A stretch of 64,000 nt of DNA, taken from NCBI RefSeq assembly GCF_900091605.1, contig NZ_FMCQ01000001.1, positions 509,164 through 573,163 on the forward strand. The letters are read 5' to 3'. The position numbers and the translations under genes are program-made. This document shows, one piece after another, positions 51,700 through 61,098 of this stretch (positions are counted from its first letter, which is position 1; every line of letters begins with the position of its first letter). The notes below the pieces were generated by a model that saw nothing but the letters and a program-made list of their open reading frames with translations, was not told where the DNA came from and searched no databases. Source of the stretch: Micromonospora tulbaghiae (GTDB lineage: Bacteria > Actinomycetota > Actinomycetes > Mycobacteriales > Micromonosporaceae).

Positions 51700-51746
51700 G
51701 CGCGAGGAGTGCAGCGGAGCGGAGCCCCGCAGTCGTGAACGGAGGG
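51696..51746 (+). repeat. Junction repeat, copy 2 (paaC-paaD)
   Basis: A 51-bp element starting GTGAGCGCGAGGAGTGCAGC; its TGA is the paaC stop and its last bases GGAGGG are the ribosome site of paaD, 8 nt before the GTG at 51755. It matches copy 3 at all but two positions. Confidence 0.92.
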
Positions 51747-51754
51747 TGGCGCTG

Positions 51755-52231
51755 GTGACCGACGCCAGGGCGGCCGCGGCGGCGGTGGTGGATCCGGAGA
51801 TCCGGGTCATCACCATCGACGAGCTGGGCATCCTTCGCGCGGTCGACGAGGAACCGGGCACCGGCCGGGTCGTCGTCACCATCACCCCCACCTACACCGG
51901 CTGCCCGGCCATGGACGTGATCCGGGAGGACATCCGCCGGGCGCTGGCCGCCGCCGGGCATCCGGACGCCGAGGTCCGTACCGTCTACCACCCGGCGTGG
52001 AGCACCGACTGGATCTCCGACAGCGGCCGGGCCAAGCTCGAAGCCGCCGGCATCGCCCCGCCCGCGCCGCGCGGCGACGACACGGTGGTGCCGCTGACCC
52101 TGGCCGTACGCTGTCCGCGCTGCGGGTCGCCGGAGACCACCCAGATCAGCCGCTTCGGCTCCACCGCGTGCAAGGCGCTGTGGCGCTGCCGCTCCTGTTC
52201 CGAACCCTTCGACCACCTGAAGGCGCTGTGA
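51755..52231 (+). CDS. paaD: Phenylacetyl-CoA epoxidase-associated protein PaaD
   Basis: A 158-residue MIP18-type (DUF59) protein for Fe-S assembly on PaaE: N-terminal VVDPEIRVITIDELGI and PTYTGCPAMDVI, plus a C-terminal zinc ribbon (CPRCGSPETT and CRSC). I chose GTG 51755 because GGAGGG is 8 bases upstream; GTG 51746 is inside that site. Overlaps paaE by 4 bases. Confidence 0.92.
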   Translation: MTDARAAAAAVVDPEIRVITIDELGILRAVDEEPGTGRVVVTITPTYTGCPAMDVIREDIRRALAAAGHPDAEVRTVYHPAWSTDWISDSGRAKLEAAGIAPPAPRGDDTVVPLTLAVRCPRCGSPETTQISRFGSTACKALWRCRSCSEPFDHLKAL

Positions 52232-53340
52232 CTGTCACCATCACCCGGCCGGTGCGCCGCCGGCCGGTCTTCCACCCGCTGCCCGTCACCGCCGTGGACC
52301 GGCTCACCGACGACTCGGTGTCGATCACGTTCGCGGTACCGGAGGCGCTGCGCGAGACGTTCGCGTTCTCAGCCGGGCAGCACCTCACCGTCCGCCGCCC
52401 GGCCGGCGCCGACGGCGAGGAGGTGCGGCGGTCGTACTCGATCTGCTCCACCCCGGACGAGCTGGTCCGGCACGGCCGGTTGCGGATCGGGGTGCGTGAG
52501 GTGCCGGGTGGGGCGTTCTCCGCGTACGCGTGCGGCGCGCTGCGGGGCGGCGACACCGTCGAGGTGCTGCCGCCGCTGGGCCACTTCACCTCCGCGTTCA
52601 CCCCGGACCGGGTCCGCCGGTACGGCGCGGTGGTCGCCGGCTCCGGCATCACCCCGGTCCTCGGGCTGGCCGCGACCGCGCTGGCCATCGAGCCGCGCAG
52701 CACGTTCACGCTCGTGTACGGCAACCGCACGGCGAACTCGGTGATGTTCGCCGAGGAGCTGGCCGACCTGAAGGACCGCTACCCGACCCGGCTGCACCTG
52801 GTGCACGTGCTGTCCCGGGAGATGGGCGAGTCGGCGCTGCTGTCCGGGCGGATCGACGCCGACCGCCTGACCCGGCTGCTCGACACACTCGTGCCCGGTG
52901 ACGAGATCGAGGAGTGGTTCCTCTGCGGCCCGTACGGCATGGTGGTGGACGCCAAGGCGGTGCTCGCGGGTCGCGGCGTGCCGGATGCGGCGGTGCACAC
53001 CGAGCTGTTCCACGTCGACGCCCCGCCGGAGCCGGTCCGGCGCGAGGCCGACCGGCCCGGGTCCGGCACCGAGGTGACGATCCTGCTGGACGGCCGCTCG
53101 TCCAGTTTCACGATGGGCCGGGACGAGCGGGTGCTCGACGCGGCTCTGCGGGTGCGCGGCGAGTTGCCGTACGCGTGCAAGGGCGGCGTGTGTTCGACCT
53201 GCCGGGCCAAGGTGACGGCCGGTGAGGTGACGATGGCGCGCAACTACGCGCTGGAGCCCGACGAGGTGGCCGCCGGTTACGTGCTGACCTGCCAGTCCAG
53301 CCCGGTCACCGAAGAGTTGACAGTCGACTACGACGCGTGA
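52228..53340 (+). CDS. paaE: Phenylacetyl-CoA epoxidase reductase PaaE
   Basis: A 370-residue reductase: FAD domain (RRSYSICSTP), NAD(P) domain (GSGITPVLGLAATAL, CGPYGMV) and C-terminal plant-type [2Fe-2S] ferredoxin with CKGGVCSTC and a fourth Cys in VLTCQSS. It delivers electrons to PaaA. GTG start. Confidence 0.94.
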   Translation: MTVTITRPVRRRPVFHPLPVTAVDRLTDDSVSITFAVPEALRETFAFSAGQHLTVRRPAGADGEEVRRSYSICSTPDELVRHGRLRIGVREVPGGAFSAYACGALRGGDTVEVLPPLGHFTSAFTPDRVRRYGAVVAGSGITPVLGLAATALAIEPRSTFTLVYGNRTANSVMFAEELADLKDRYPTRLHLVHVLSREMGESALLSGRIDADRLTRLLDTLVPGDEIEEWFLCGPYGMVVDAKAVLAGRGVPDAAVHTELFHVDAPPEPVRREADRPGSGTEVTILLDGRSSSFTMGRDERVLDAALRVRGELPYACKGGVCSTCRAKVTAGEVTMARNYALEPDEVAAGYVLTCQSSPVTEELTVDYDA

Positions 53341-53341
53341 G

Positions 53342-53371
53342 CTGACCGGCGGGGCGGCACCCGCCGATCAG
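53342..53371. terminator. Convergent hairpin after paaE
   Basis: Twelve-bp arms (53342-53353 and 53360-53371) with one mismatch and a 6-nt loop, just after the paaE stop and overlapping the convergent stop. Confidence 0.6.
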
Positions 53372-54021
53372 TACGGCAGCGGCAGCGGCGCCGATGCCTG
53401 ACGCCCCCGGGCCCGGCGGACGTGGCCGCGCCATCCGGCGAGGAGCGCGAACAGCGTCCAGCCGACCGCGCCGAACACGAGCATGGCCCGCTTGCCGGCG
53501 GCATCGACGTCCTCGGCGTCGGCCAGTTCCACCTGCCGCCGCGGGTCGGTGAGCACGGTGAGCTGCTGGCCGACCCGGTAGTCGGGAGCGCTGCCCTGGT
53601 AGACGAGTGGCTCGTCGAGCGGACCGGAGTCGCTGCGGAGCGCGAACTCGTGCCGTTTGCCGGACGTCTGCACGTCGGTGATGGTGACCTGCTGGGCGAC
53701 GCCCCGCTCCTGCAGCACCGCCTCGGGGGCGAGCTGCACGCTTCCCACCAGCACGAAGAGGGCCGGCACCACCGACAGGACAGCCAGCCACCAGGCCCGG
53801 TGCAGCAGGCGCAGGGCGACGGTGAAGGCGAAGCAGCCGACCAGGCCGAGGCAGATCGGCACGGCCTGGGACAGCCCGACCGTCAGGTAGCCGACGAGCG
53901 TGTTCACCGCGATCACGGCGAGGCCGAGGCCGGCCACCACCGCCGTCAGCACGAGGGACCAGAGGGCGGGGCGGGCACCGGCCACGACGACCGGGGTGGG
54001 CGGATGCGATGCGACGGACAC
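53368..54021 (-). CDS. DUF3592-like membrane protein
   Basis: A 217-residue protein with about four membrane segments (near 20-40, 45-65, 75-95 and 180-197) and an extracytoplasmic beta-rich loop (about 100-175) with VGQQLTVLTDPRR, similar to DUF3592 proteins. GTG start. Function unknown. Confidence 0.7.
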   Translation of the reverse strand: MSVASHPPTPVVVAGARPALWSLVLTAVVAGLGLAVIAVNTLVGYLTVGLSQAVPICLGLVGCFAFTVALRLLHRAWWLAVLSVVPALFVLVGSVQLAPEAVLQERGVAQQVTITDVQTSGKRHEFALRSDSGPLDEPLVYQGSAPDYRVGQQLTVLTDPRRQVELADAEDVDAAGKRAMLVFGAVGWTLFALLAGWRGHVRRARGRQASAPLPLPY

Positions 54022-54076
54022 GCGGCGAGCCTAGGAGACGGGCGCAAGATCCCTCGCGCCCGTCGCCCGGCGCGGG

Positions 54077-54841
54077 TCAGCTCGGCGCCTTGACCTGACC
54101 GTCGAAGGCGATGCTGCGCCAGAGGTCGAACTGGCGGTCGTTGCCGACGAGCGGGTTGCCGACGAGCGCGACGGCGGCGAAGACCTCTTCGTCGTTGCGG
54201 AGCAGGCGGAAGTAGCCGGGGCCGACCAGGGCGATGCCCCGGTTGGTGGACTGGATGAGTTTCATGTCGTCCTTCCAGAGTTCGAGGGGCGGGTTCCCGG
54301 TGAGCTGCCGGGCGACGTCGGAGCGCATCGTGTCGAGGTCGATGAAGGAGGGATCGATCTTGCCGGTGGTGCTGGTCTCCCGGTGGCCGCGCGCATGGGA
54401 GGCGTCGCGGCCCAGCCGGCGCAGTACGGCGGCGGTGGCGAGCACCGAGGCGGAGTACTGAGCGGGCGTCATCCGCTGGTCGACCCCGTTGTAGTCGATC
54501 TCCCAGCCGACCATCAGCGTGTTGCCGTCGCCGGCCGGGATCGGGCCGCTGCCGCGGCTTCTTCCGGCGTGGTTGGCCCGCCCGCCGGAGATGACGTGGA
54601 ACACACCGTGGTAGTCGACGAGCGCGTGGCAGAGCGGGCCGGGGAGGTCGGAGCGGCCGTTGATGCAGATGCCCAGCGCGGGGTGCGGGTTGGTGGCGCC
54701 GGAGGTCGAGGCGGTGTGGTGCCAGAGCACGCCGATCGGGTCGAACGAGCTGCCGGCGACGCGGTCGAGCCAGTTGCCCGCCTCCACCACTGTGACGCCG
54801 GCCGAGCGCAGCACGTCGGCGAGCCACGGGATGGTGGCCAT
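54077..54841 (-). CDS. N-acetylmuramoyl-L-alanine amidase (amidase_2 type)
   Basis: A 254-residue hydrolase. Zinc-binding residues are in LWHHTAS and HARGHRETSTTGKIDPSF, as in T7-lysozyme-like amidases. The C-terminal 70 residues are a small separate domain. ATG at 54841 has GGAG five bases upstream; no signal peptide is encoded in this frame. A 55-codon ORF with a signal peptide ends in TGA overlapping this ATG. Confidence 0.87.
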   Translation of the reverse strand: MATIPWLADVLRSAGVTVVEAGNWLDRVAGSSFDPIGVLWHHTASTSGATNPHPALGICINGRSDLPGPLCHALVDYHGVFHVISGGRANHAGRSRGSGPIPAGDGNTLMVGWEIDYNGVDQRMTPAQYSASVLATAAVLRRLGRDASHARGHRETSTTGKIDPSFIDLDTMRSDVARQLTGNPPLELWKDDMKLIQSTNRGIALVGPGYFRLLRNDEEVFAAVALVGNPLVGNDRQFDLWRSIAFDGQVKAPS

Positions 54842-55008
54842 CAGCGCTCCAGCAGGTCGGCGAGGCACTCCGGCGCGCGGGTTGTGGCCGCCACGGCGGG
54901 GCGGGGGGTCGCGGCGAGGGCCAGTCCGCCGGCAGCGAGGGGAGCCAGGACGAGGAAGGCGCGCCGGCGGAGGGCGCGCCCCGTTCGGGGTAAGGGTTCG
55001 TCAATCAT
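54841..55008 (-). CDS. 55-residue signal-peptide ORF coupled to the amidase
   Basis: ATG at 55008 opens a frame of 55 codons ending TGA at 54841-54843. The product has a twin-arginine-like start (RALRRRAFLVLAPLAAGGLA), an Ala-rich hydrophobic core, a possible cleavage site near AVAATTRA and only a short mature part. It overlaps the amidase by one base (TGATG). It may be an ancestral signal peptide separated by a frameshift, or a small secreted protein. Confidence 0.5.
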   Translation of the reverse strand: MIDEPLPRTGRALRRRAFLVLAPLAAGGLALAATPRPAVAATTRAPECLADLLER

Positions 55009-55130
55009 CGATGCATCGTAGTTGGTCGATGGAATTCCCGGGGGGAGTGGCGCTCGTCACCGTGTCTCCCGCGCCGGATCCCCTGGGTGGGCCGGTCGAG
55101 GGCGAGGGCGGTCGGCGTACGCTCGGGAGT

Positions 55131-56321
55131 GTGACGGCGAACCGGGAGATCGACGACATCCTGCAACGCGGCGCGGACGGCGGGCGGATCACGCCCGAGG
55201 AGGCGCTGCTGCTCTACACCGACGCGCCCTTCCACGCGCTGGGCGAGGCGGCCGACGCGGTACGGCGGCGCCGCTACCCGGACAACATCGTCACGTACCT
55301 GATCGACCGCAACATCAACTACACGAACGTCTGCGTGACGGCGTGCAAGTTCTGTGCGTTCTACCGGGCCCCCAAGCACAAGGAGGGCTGGACCCACCCG
55401 ACCGAGGAGATCCTGCGCCGTTGCGGCGAGGCGGTCGAGCTGGGCGCCACCCAGGTCATGCTCCAGGGCGGGCACCACCCGGACTACGGCGTCGAGTACT
55501 ACGAGGAGCTGTTCTCCTCGGTCAAGAAGGCGTACCCGCAGCTCGCCATCCACTCGATCGGCCCGAGCGAGATCCTGCACATGGCCAAGGTCTCCGGCGT
55601 GAGCCTGGACGAGGCCATCGCCCGGATCAAGGCCGCCGGCCTGGACTCGATCGCCGGTGCCGGCGCCGAGATGCTGCCGGACCGCCCGCGCAAGGCGATC
55701 GCGCCGCTGAAGGAGTCCGGCGCCCGCTGGCTGGAGGTCATGGAGCTGGCGCACCGGCAGGGCCTGGAGTCGACCGCCACCATGATGATGGGCACCGGCG
55801 AGACCAACGCCGAGCGCATCGAGCACCTGCGGATGATCCGCGACGTGCAGGACCGCACCGGCGGTTTCCGGGCCTTCATCCCGTGGACGTACCAGCCGGA
55901 GAACAACCACCTCAAGGGCCGTACCCAGGCGACCACGCTGGAGTACCTGCGCCTGGTCGCGGTGGCCCGCCTGTTCTTCGAGACGGTGCCGCACCTCCAG
56001 GCGTCCTGGCTGACCACCGGCAAGGACGTCGGGCAGCTCGCGTTGCACATGGGCGTGGACGACCTCGGCTCGATCATGCTGGAGGAGAACGTCATCTCCT
56101 CGGCCGGCGCCCGGCACCGGTCCAACCTGCACGAGCTGATCGGCATGATCCGGTCGGCCGACCGGATCCCGGCCCAGCGGGACACGCTCTACAACCGGCT
56201 CGCGGTGCACCACACGCCCGCCGACGACCCGAGCGACGACCGGGTGGTCTCGCACTTCTCGTCGATCGCCCTGCCCGGCGGCGGGGCCGGGAAGTCGCTG
56301 CCGCTGGTCGAGGTCAACTGA
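55131..56321 (+). CDS. mqnC: Cyclic dehypoxanthine futalosine synthase MqnC
   Basis: A 396-residue radical SAM enzyme with cluster cysteines C68, C72 and C75 (CVTACKFC). It cyclises dehypoxanthine futalosine in the menaquinone pathway. MQLQGGHHPDY-type motif (LQGGHHPDYGVEYY) and MMGTGETNAER distinguish it from MqnE. GTG start at 55131 with GGGAG immediately before it. Followed by a 387-bp gap to menG. Confidence 0.93.
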   Translation: MTANREIDDILQRGADGGRITPEEALLLYTDAPFHALGEAADAVRRRRYPDNIVTYLIDRNINYTNVCVTACKFCAFYRAPKHKEGWTHPTEEILRRCGEAVELGATQVMLQGGHHPDYGVEYYEELFSSVKKAYPQLAIHSIGPSEILHMAKVSGVSLDEAIARIKAAGLDSIAGAGAEMLPDRPRKAIAPLKESGARWLEVMELAHRQGLESTATMMMGTGETNAERIEHLRMIRDVQDRTGGFRAFIPWTYQPENNHLKGRTQATTLEYLRLVAVARLFFETVPHLQASWLTTGKDVGQLALHMGVDDLGSIMLEENVISSAGARHRSNLHELIGMIRSADRIPAQRDTLYNRLAVHHTPADDPSDDRVVSHFSSIALPGGGAGKSLPLVEVN

Positions 56322-56596
56322 CCCGGTTCCGCCGTTCGGCCGGTCGGCGTCCGTCGTGCGGCCGGAGCTCCGCCCGTTTCCGGTGAAGCTTGCGCCAGGG
56401 GTCTTCACCTGCGTGATCACCGGCGGCTAGCCTGCCCGCGCGACACCACCGATCCGGGCCGCGAGCAGGCTGGTAACAGGTCGGCGGCGACCCGGTCGAG
56501 CACGGCCCGGTGAGCCGGCGACGCCATTACGCTTGCGGCGTCCGCCGGACCGTCGTCCTCCATCGGCCCATGAGGGCCGTTCATATAACGCACCGC

Positions 56597-56634
56597 GGCA
56601 GGGGCGGGATGGGTGACCATCCCGCCCCTGCCGT
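56597..56634. terminator. Strong hairpin with GTGA loop
   Basis: Perfect 17-bp inverted repeat (56597-56613 and 56618-56634) with a 4-nt GTGA loop, in the 387-bp gap between mqnC and menG. Transcription through it is co-directional, so it either ends mqnC transcripts or lies in the menG leader. The rest of the gap has no convincing gene. Confidence 0.75.
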
Positions 56635-56708
56635 CTGCCGGGATCGATGGGAACAACGGCCGCGTACCCGGGGGGAGGCGGGGGTGGCGCGGCTGGCAGA
56701 GTGGAGGG

Positions 56709-57419
56709 GTGAGTCGTACCCCGCAGGGCCAGCGCGCCAGCCTGGACAAGCAGCCGCACGAGGTCGCCGCGATGTTCGACGGCGTCGCGGCCCGCTACGA
56801 CCTGACGAACACCGTGCTCTCGTTCGGGCAGGACCGGTCCTGGCGGCGGGCCACCCGGGCGGCGCTCGGGCTGCGCCCGGGTGAGCGGGTGCTGGACGTG
56901 GGCGCCGGCACCGGTGTGTCGACCGAGGAACTGGCCCACTCCGGGGCGTACGCGGTCGGCGCGGACCTGTCGCTGGGCATGCTGTACGCCGGCAAGCGCA
57001 CCCGCCCGTCGGTGCCGCTGCTGGCCGGGGACGCGCTGCGGCTGCCGTTCGCCGACGCCAGCTTCGACGCGGTCACCATCTCCTTCGCGCTGCGCAACGT
57101 CAACGACACCGACGCGGCGCTGGCCGAGCTGGCCCGGGTCACGCGGCCGGGTGGGCGGCTGGTGGTCTGCGAGTTCAGCACCCCGGTCAACCCGGCGTTC
57201 CGCACCGTCTACCTGTCGTACCTCATGCGGTCGTTGCCGGCGGTGGCCCGCGCGGTGTCGAGCAACCCGGACGCGTACGTCTACCTGGCGGAGTCGATCC
57301 GGGCCTGGCCGGACCAGGCGGCGCTGGCCGCGCGGATCGGCGCGGCCGGCTGGGGCCGGGTGGCGTGGCGCAACCTGACCGGCGGCGTCGTGGCGTTGCA
57401 CCGGGCCGTCCGAAACTGA
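56709..57419 (+). CDS. menG: Demethylmenaquinone methyltransferase
   Basis: A 236-residue UbiE/MenG methyltransferase doing the last ring step of menaquinone synthesis. Class I SAM motif I is [15 protein letters not shown]; family motifs are [21 protein letters not shown] and [13 protein letters not shown] at 56709, where homologues start. Confidence 0.93.
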   Translation: MSRTPQGQRASLDKQPHEVAAMFDGVAARYDLTNTVLSFGQDRSWRRATRAALGLRPGERVLDVGAGTGVSTEELAHSGAYAVGADLSLGMLYAGKRTRPSVPLLAGDALRLPFADASFDAVTISFALRNVNDTDAALAELARVTRPGGRLVVCEFSTPVNPAFRTVYLSYLMRSLPAVARAVSSNPDAYVYLAESIRAWPDQAALAARIGAAGWGRVAWRNLTGGVVALHRAVRN

Positions 57420-57494
57420 CCGTCCGACCGGCGGACACTCGGTCATTTCGTGAATATCCGGTTTTGGTCTACTTTGTCCCGTAGGCTCGCCCCC

Positions 57495-57713
57495 ATGACG
57501 GGACCAGACCAGGCCGCCACCGACGACGACGCCGCCGAGCTGATCGCGCAGCTCCGCGAGTTGGCCGGCGCGGATCCCGCCGATGTCCGGCAGGTCGTCG
57601 CCGAGGTGCTCGCCGCGCTGGACCGGGCCGCCGGTGGCGCGTTGCGCGACCATCTGCCCGAGGCCATCCGGCTCGACGCCGGACTCGGACCGGCCGCGCA
57701 GGCGCGCCCCTGA
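57495..57713 (+). CDS. Small acidic hypothetical protein
   Basis: A 72-residue helical, acidic protein (DAAELIAQLRELAGADPADV) between menG and the GGR-type gene. ATG 57495 chosen; no domain recognised. Confidence 0.5.
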   Translation: MTGPDQAATDDDAAELIAQLRELAGADPADVRQVVAEVLAALDRAAGGALRDHLPEAIRLDAGLGPAAQARP

Positions 57714-57847
57714 CCGGTCCCGACGCTCTTACCGGCGCGTTTCCGCTAAGTTAGGCCCCCCTCAGCGCGTACTGGTGTAACGCCGGTCATAGACTCCAAC
57801 CGGATCGGCTTGTGAAGCATTTCACGAGCATGCGGGAGGAGGCGCGG

Positions 57848-59122
57848 ATGACCGCGGTGGAGAACGACGCCGACGTCATCGTCGTGGGCGCCGGTCCCGG
57901 AGGATCGGCCACGGCGTACCACCTGGCGCGGCACGGCGTACGCGTGCTGCTGCTGGAGAAGACGGAATTTCCCCGGGAGAAGGTCTGCGGTGACGGGCTC
58001 ACGCCCCGCGCCGTGCGGCAGCTGATCCGGATGGGCGTGGACACCTCGCCCGAGGCGGGCTGGCTGCACAACAAGGGCCTGCGGGTGATCGGTGGCGGAG
58101 TACGCCTGGAGCTGGACTGGCCCGACCTGGCCAGCTTCCCCAACTACGGCCTGGTGCGGACCCGGCTCGACTTCGACGACCTGCTCGCCCAGCGCGCGGT
58201 CGCCGCCGGGGCGAAGCTGCAGACCAGCGTCAACGTCCTCGGGCCGGTGCTCGGCGCCGACGACCGGGTCGTCGGCGTGCAGGCCGAGGTCGGCCCGGAC
58301 AAGGAACCCGCCACGTTCCACGCGCCGCTCGTGGTCGCCGCCGACGGCGTCTCCGGCCGCTTCCCGCTCGCCCTCGGGCTGGCCAAGCGGGAGGACCGCC
58401 CGATCGGCGTGGCCGTCCGCCGCTACTACCGCTCGCCCGCCAAGCACGACGACGACTACCTGGAGTCCTGGCTGGAGCTGCGGGCCAAGGGCAACGACGC
58501 GCTGCTGCCCGGCTACGGCTGGATCTTCGGCCTCGGCGACGGCCGGGTGAACGTCGGCCTGGGCGTGCTCAACTCCTCCTCGGCGTTCGGCAAGACGAAC
58601 TACCGCAAGCTGCTCACCGACTGGCTCGCGAACACCCCCGAGGACTGGGGGATGACCGACGAGTCCAACGCGGAGGGTCCGATCCTCGGCGCCGCGCTGC
58701 CGATGGGCTTCAACCGGGTACCGCACTACACCCGCGGCGTGCTGCTCGTCGGCGACTCCGGCGGCATGGTCAACCCCTTCAACGGCGAGGGCATCGCGTA
58801 CGCGATGGAGTCCGGCGAGATGGCCGCGGAGGTCGTGGTGCAGGCGCTCGCCCGCCCGGCCGGCGCGGAGCGGGAGCGGGCGCTGATGGCGTACCCGCAG
58901 GAGCTGAAGGCCCGCTTCGGCGGCTACTACCGGCTCGGCGGCGTCTTCGTGAAGCTCATCGGCCGGCCCGAGATCATGCGGATGGCAACCAAGCACGGCA
59001 TGCCGCACCCGATGCTCATGCGCTTCGTGCTCAAGCTGCTGGCCAACCTGACCGACCCGCGCGGCGGGGACGCGATGGACCGGGTCATCAACGCGATGAC
59101 GAAGGTGGCTCCGGCCGTGTAG
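57848..59122 (+). CDS. Geranylgeranyl-reductase-family FAD enzyme (possible menaquinone reductase)
   Basis: A 424-residue flavoprotein: FAD-binding VVGAGPGGSATAYHLA, the GGR-family KVCGDGLTPRAVRQL, and GDSGGMVNPFNGEGIAYAMESG. Mycobacterial MenJ of this family reduces a double bond in the menaquinone side chain; the position between menG and nuo supports that role. ATG 57848 has GGGAGGAGG five bases upstream; a GTG at 57812 is an alternative. Confidence 0.88.
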   Translation: MTAVENDADVIVVGAGPGGSATAYHLARHGVRVLLLEKTEFPREKVCGDGLTPRAVRQLIRMGVDTSPEAGWLHNKGLRVIGGGVRLELDWPDLASFPNYGLVRTRLDFDDLLAQRAVAAGAKLQTSVNVLGPVLGADDRVVGVQAEVGPDKEPATFHAPLVVAADGVSGRFPLALGLAKREDRPIGVAVRRYYRSPAKHDDDYLESWLELRAKGNDALLPGYGWIFGLGDGRVNVGLGVLNSSSAFGKTNYRKLLTDWLANTPEDWGMTDESNAEGPILGAALPMGFNRVPHYTRGVLLVGDSGGMVNPFNGEGIAYAMESGEMAAEVVVQALARPAGAERERALMAYPQELKARFGGYYRLGGVFVKLIGRPEIMRMATKHGMPHPMLMRFVLKLLANLTDPRGGDAMDRVINAMTKVAPAV

Positions 59123-59254
59123 AGACGACCGGCCCGGGGCCGAAAGCCCACGAGCCGGACAGAGATCGACCCCGCCGACCGAGGTCGTGAGGGACGTGAA
59201 TAGTGTGATTTTGGCCAACCACCGAGGTCAGGGAAGGACGAGCAGGGGACAACG

Positions 59255-59620
59255 ATGACGCTCTCTCCTTACGCACCCATCATCGGGCTGTTCGCCCTCG
59301 CTGCGGCGTTCGCGCTGTTCTCCGTGGCCGCTGCCCGACTCGCCGGCCCGCGGCGTCTCAACAAGGCCAAGCTCGAGGCGTACGAGTGTGGCATCGAGCC
59401 GAGCCCGCAGCCGGTCGGCGGCGGCCGGTTCCCGATCAAGTTCTACCTGACGGCGATGCTCTTCATCGTCTTCGACATCGAGATCATCTTCCTCTACCCC
59501 TGGGCGGTCTCCTTCGACGCCCTGCCGATCTTCGGCTTCGTGGAGATGGTCCTGTTCATCGTCGCGGTCTTCGTCGCATACGCCTACGTCTGGCGGCGCG
59601 GCGGCCTGGACTGGGACTGA
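59255..59620 (+). CDS. nuoA: NADH-quinone oxidoreductase subunit A
   Basis: A 121-residue membrane subunit of complex I with three helices; signature YECGIEPSPQPVGGGRFPIK and FLYPWAV. First gene of the nuo operon; ATG start. Confidence 0.96.
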   Translation: MTLSPYAPIIGLFALAAAFALFSVAAARLAGPRRLNKAKLEAYECGIEPSPQPVGGGRFPIKFYLTAMLFIVFDIEIIFLYPWAVSFDALPIFGFVEMVLFIVAVFVAYAYVWRRGGLDWD

Positions 59621-59631
59621 GGAGGTAGCAG

Positions 59632-60312
59632 ATGGGCATCGAGGAGAAGCTCCCCTCCGGCGTCCTGCTCACCAGCGTCGAGAAGCTGGTCAACTGGACG
59701 CGGAAGACCTCGGTCTGGGGTGCCACGTTCGGTCTGGCCTGCTGCGCCATCGAGATGATGGCGGCGGGCGGCCCGCACTACGACATGGGCCGCTGGGGCA
59801 TGGAGGTCTTCCGCGCCTCGCCCCGGCAGGCGGACCTGATGATCGTGGCCGGCCGGGTGAGCCAGAAGATGGCTCCGGTCCTGCGCCAGATCTACGACCA
59901 GATGGCCGAGCCCCGCTGGGTCATCTCGATGGGCGTCTGCGCCAGCAGCGGCGGCATGTTCAACAACTACGCCATCGTGCAGGGCGTCGACCACGTCGTC
60001 CCGGTCGACATGTACCTCCCCGGCTGCCCGCCCCGGCCGGAGATGCTCATCGACGCGGTTCTCAAGCTGCGCGAGAAGATCATGCACGAGCCGCTGGGCC
60101 CGAACGGCCGCAAGATGGCCGAGGCCCGCCTGGCGCGCGGTGACGTGCCGGTGGTGCCGTACGGCTCGATGCCCTCGTCGTACCGCAGCGACAAGGCCCG
60201 CCGTGCCGAGTGGACGAAGGCGGTCCGCGAGGGGCGCGAGGAGCAGCTTCGGATCGAGAACTGGATGAAGGCGCAGAACCACCTTCAGGCGTCGCATAGG
60301 GGCCCGAAATGA
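59632..60312 (+). CDS. nuoB: NADH-quinone oxidoreductase subunit B
   Basis: A 226-residue subunit carrying cluster N2: Cys37 and Cys38 (LACCAIEMM), Cys103 (GVCASSGG) and Cys132 (PGCPPRPE). Passes electrons to menaquinone. Overlaps nuoC by 4 bases. Confidence 0.97.
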   Translation: MGIEEKLPSGVLLTSVEKLVNWTRKTSVWGATFGLACCAIEMMAAGGPHYDMGRWGMEVFRASPRQADLMIVAGRVSQKMAPVLRQIYDQMAEPRWVISMGVCASSGGMFNNYAIVQGVDHVVPVDMYLPGCPPRPEMLIDAVLKLREKIMHEPLGPNGRKMAEARLARGDVPVVPYGSMPSSYRSDKARRAEWTKAVREGREEQLRIENWMKAQNHLQASHRGPK

Positions 60313-61043
60313 CCGCACCGAACGACAGGAACAACGACGGCGGGGTGCCGGTACCCACCACCCCGGCCGGTGCCAGCTCCACCGCCCCGGCGGAGTACCC
60401 GCCGGCCAGCCCGGCCGGTCGGGGCATGTTCGGCAACCAGGGCACCGGTGACGTCTCCGGCTACGGCGGCCTGGTCCGCCAGCGCCAGCCGATCGAGGAG
60501 GCGGCCCGGCCGTACGGGAGCTACTTCGACGAGGTGCGGGACGCGCTGGAGGAGGCGTACCCGGACTTCGGCGACGCGATCGAGAAGGTCGTGGTCGACC
60601 GGGGCGAGCTGACCCTGCACGTCCGGCCGGAGCGGATCGCCGAGGTCTGCCAGGTCATGCGCGACGACCTCGCGCTGCGCTTCGAGCTGCTCTCGTCGGT
60701 GTCCGGCGTGGACTACCTGGGCGCGGAGCGCCGCCTGCACGTGGTCTACCAGCTCACCTCGATGACCTACCGCCGCAGCGTCCGGCTGGAGGTGGCGGTC
60801 TCCGCCGAGGAGCCGCACGTCCCGAGCGTCACCGCCGTCTACCCGACCGCCGACTGGCAGGAGCGGGAGACGTACGACATGTTCGGCGTCGTCTTCGACG
60901 GTCACCCCGCCCTGACCCGGATCCTCATGCCGGACGACTGGGAGGGGCACCCGCAGCGCAAGGACTACCCGCTGGGCGGCGTCCCCGTCGAGTACAAGGG
61001 TGCGGAGATCCCCCCGCCGGACAAGCGGCGGTCGTACCAGTGA
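60309..61043 (+). CDS. nuoC: NADH-quinone oxidoreductase subunit C
   Basis: A 244-residue peripheral-arm subunit; the C-terminal signature [20 protein letters not shown] is complete. The first 50 residues are a Pro/Ala-rich extension common in actinobacteria. Its TGA stop is the first codon of junction repeat copy 3. Confidence 0.95.
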   Translation: MTAPNDRNNDGGVPVPTTPAGASSTAPAEYPPASPAGRGMFGNQGTGDVSGYGGLVRQRQPIEEAARPYGSYFDEVRDALEEAYPDFGDAIEKVVVDRGELTLHVRPERIAEVCQVMRDDLALRFELLSSVSGVDYLGAERRLHVVYQLTSMTYRRSVRLEVAVSAEEPHVPSVTAVYPTADWQERETYDMFGVVFDGHPALTRILMPDDWEGHPQRKDYPLGGVPVEYKGAEIPPPDKRRSYQ

Positions 61044-61090
61044 GCGCGAGGAGTGCAGCGAAGCGGAGCCCCGCAGTCGCGAACGGAGGG
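61040..61090 (+). repeat. Junction repeat, copy 3 (nuoC-nuoD)
   Basis: A 51-bp element, same ends as copy 2. TGA at 61041-61043 stops nuoC and GGAGGG at 61085-61090 is 8 nt before the nuoD GTG. The other overlapping nuo junctions here have no such spacer. Confidence 0.92.
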
Positions 61091-61098
61091 TTGGCACT

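Noticed and set aside
56417..56749. A 110-codon minus-strand ORF between mqnC and menG
   Set aside because: It crosses the strong hairpin, contains a TTA codon, overlaps the menG start and has no recognisable domain; a 55-codon version from 56584 is possible but unsupported.
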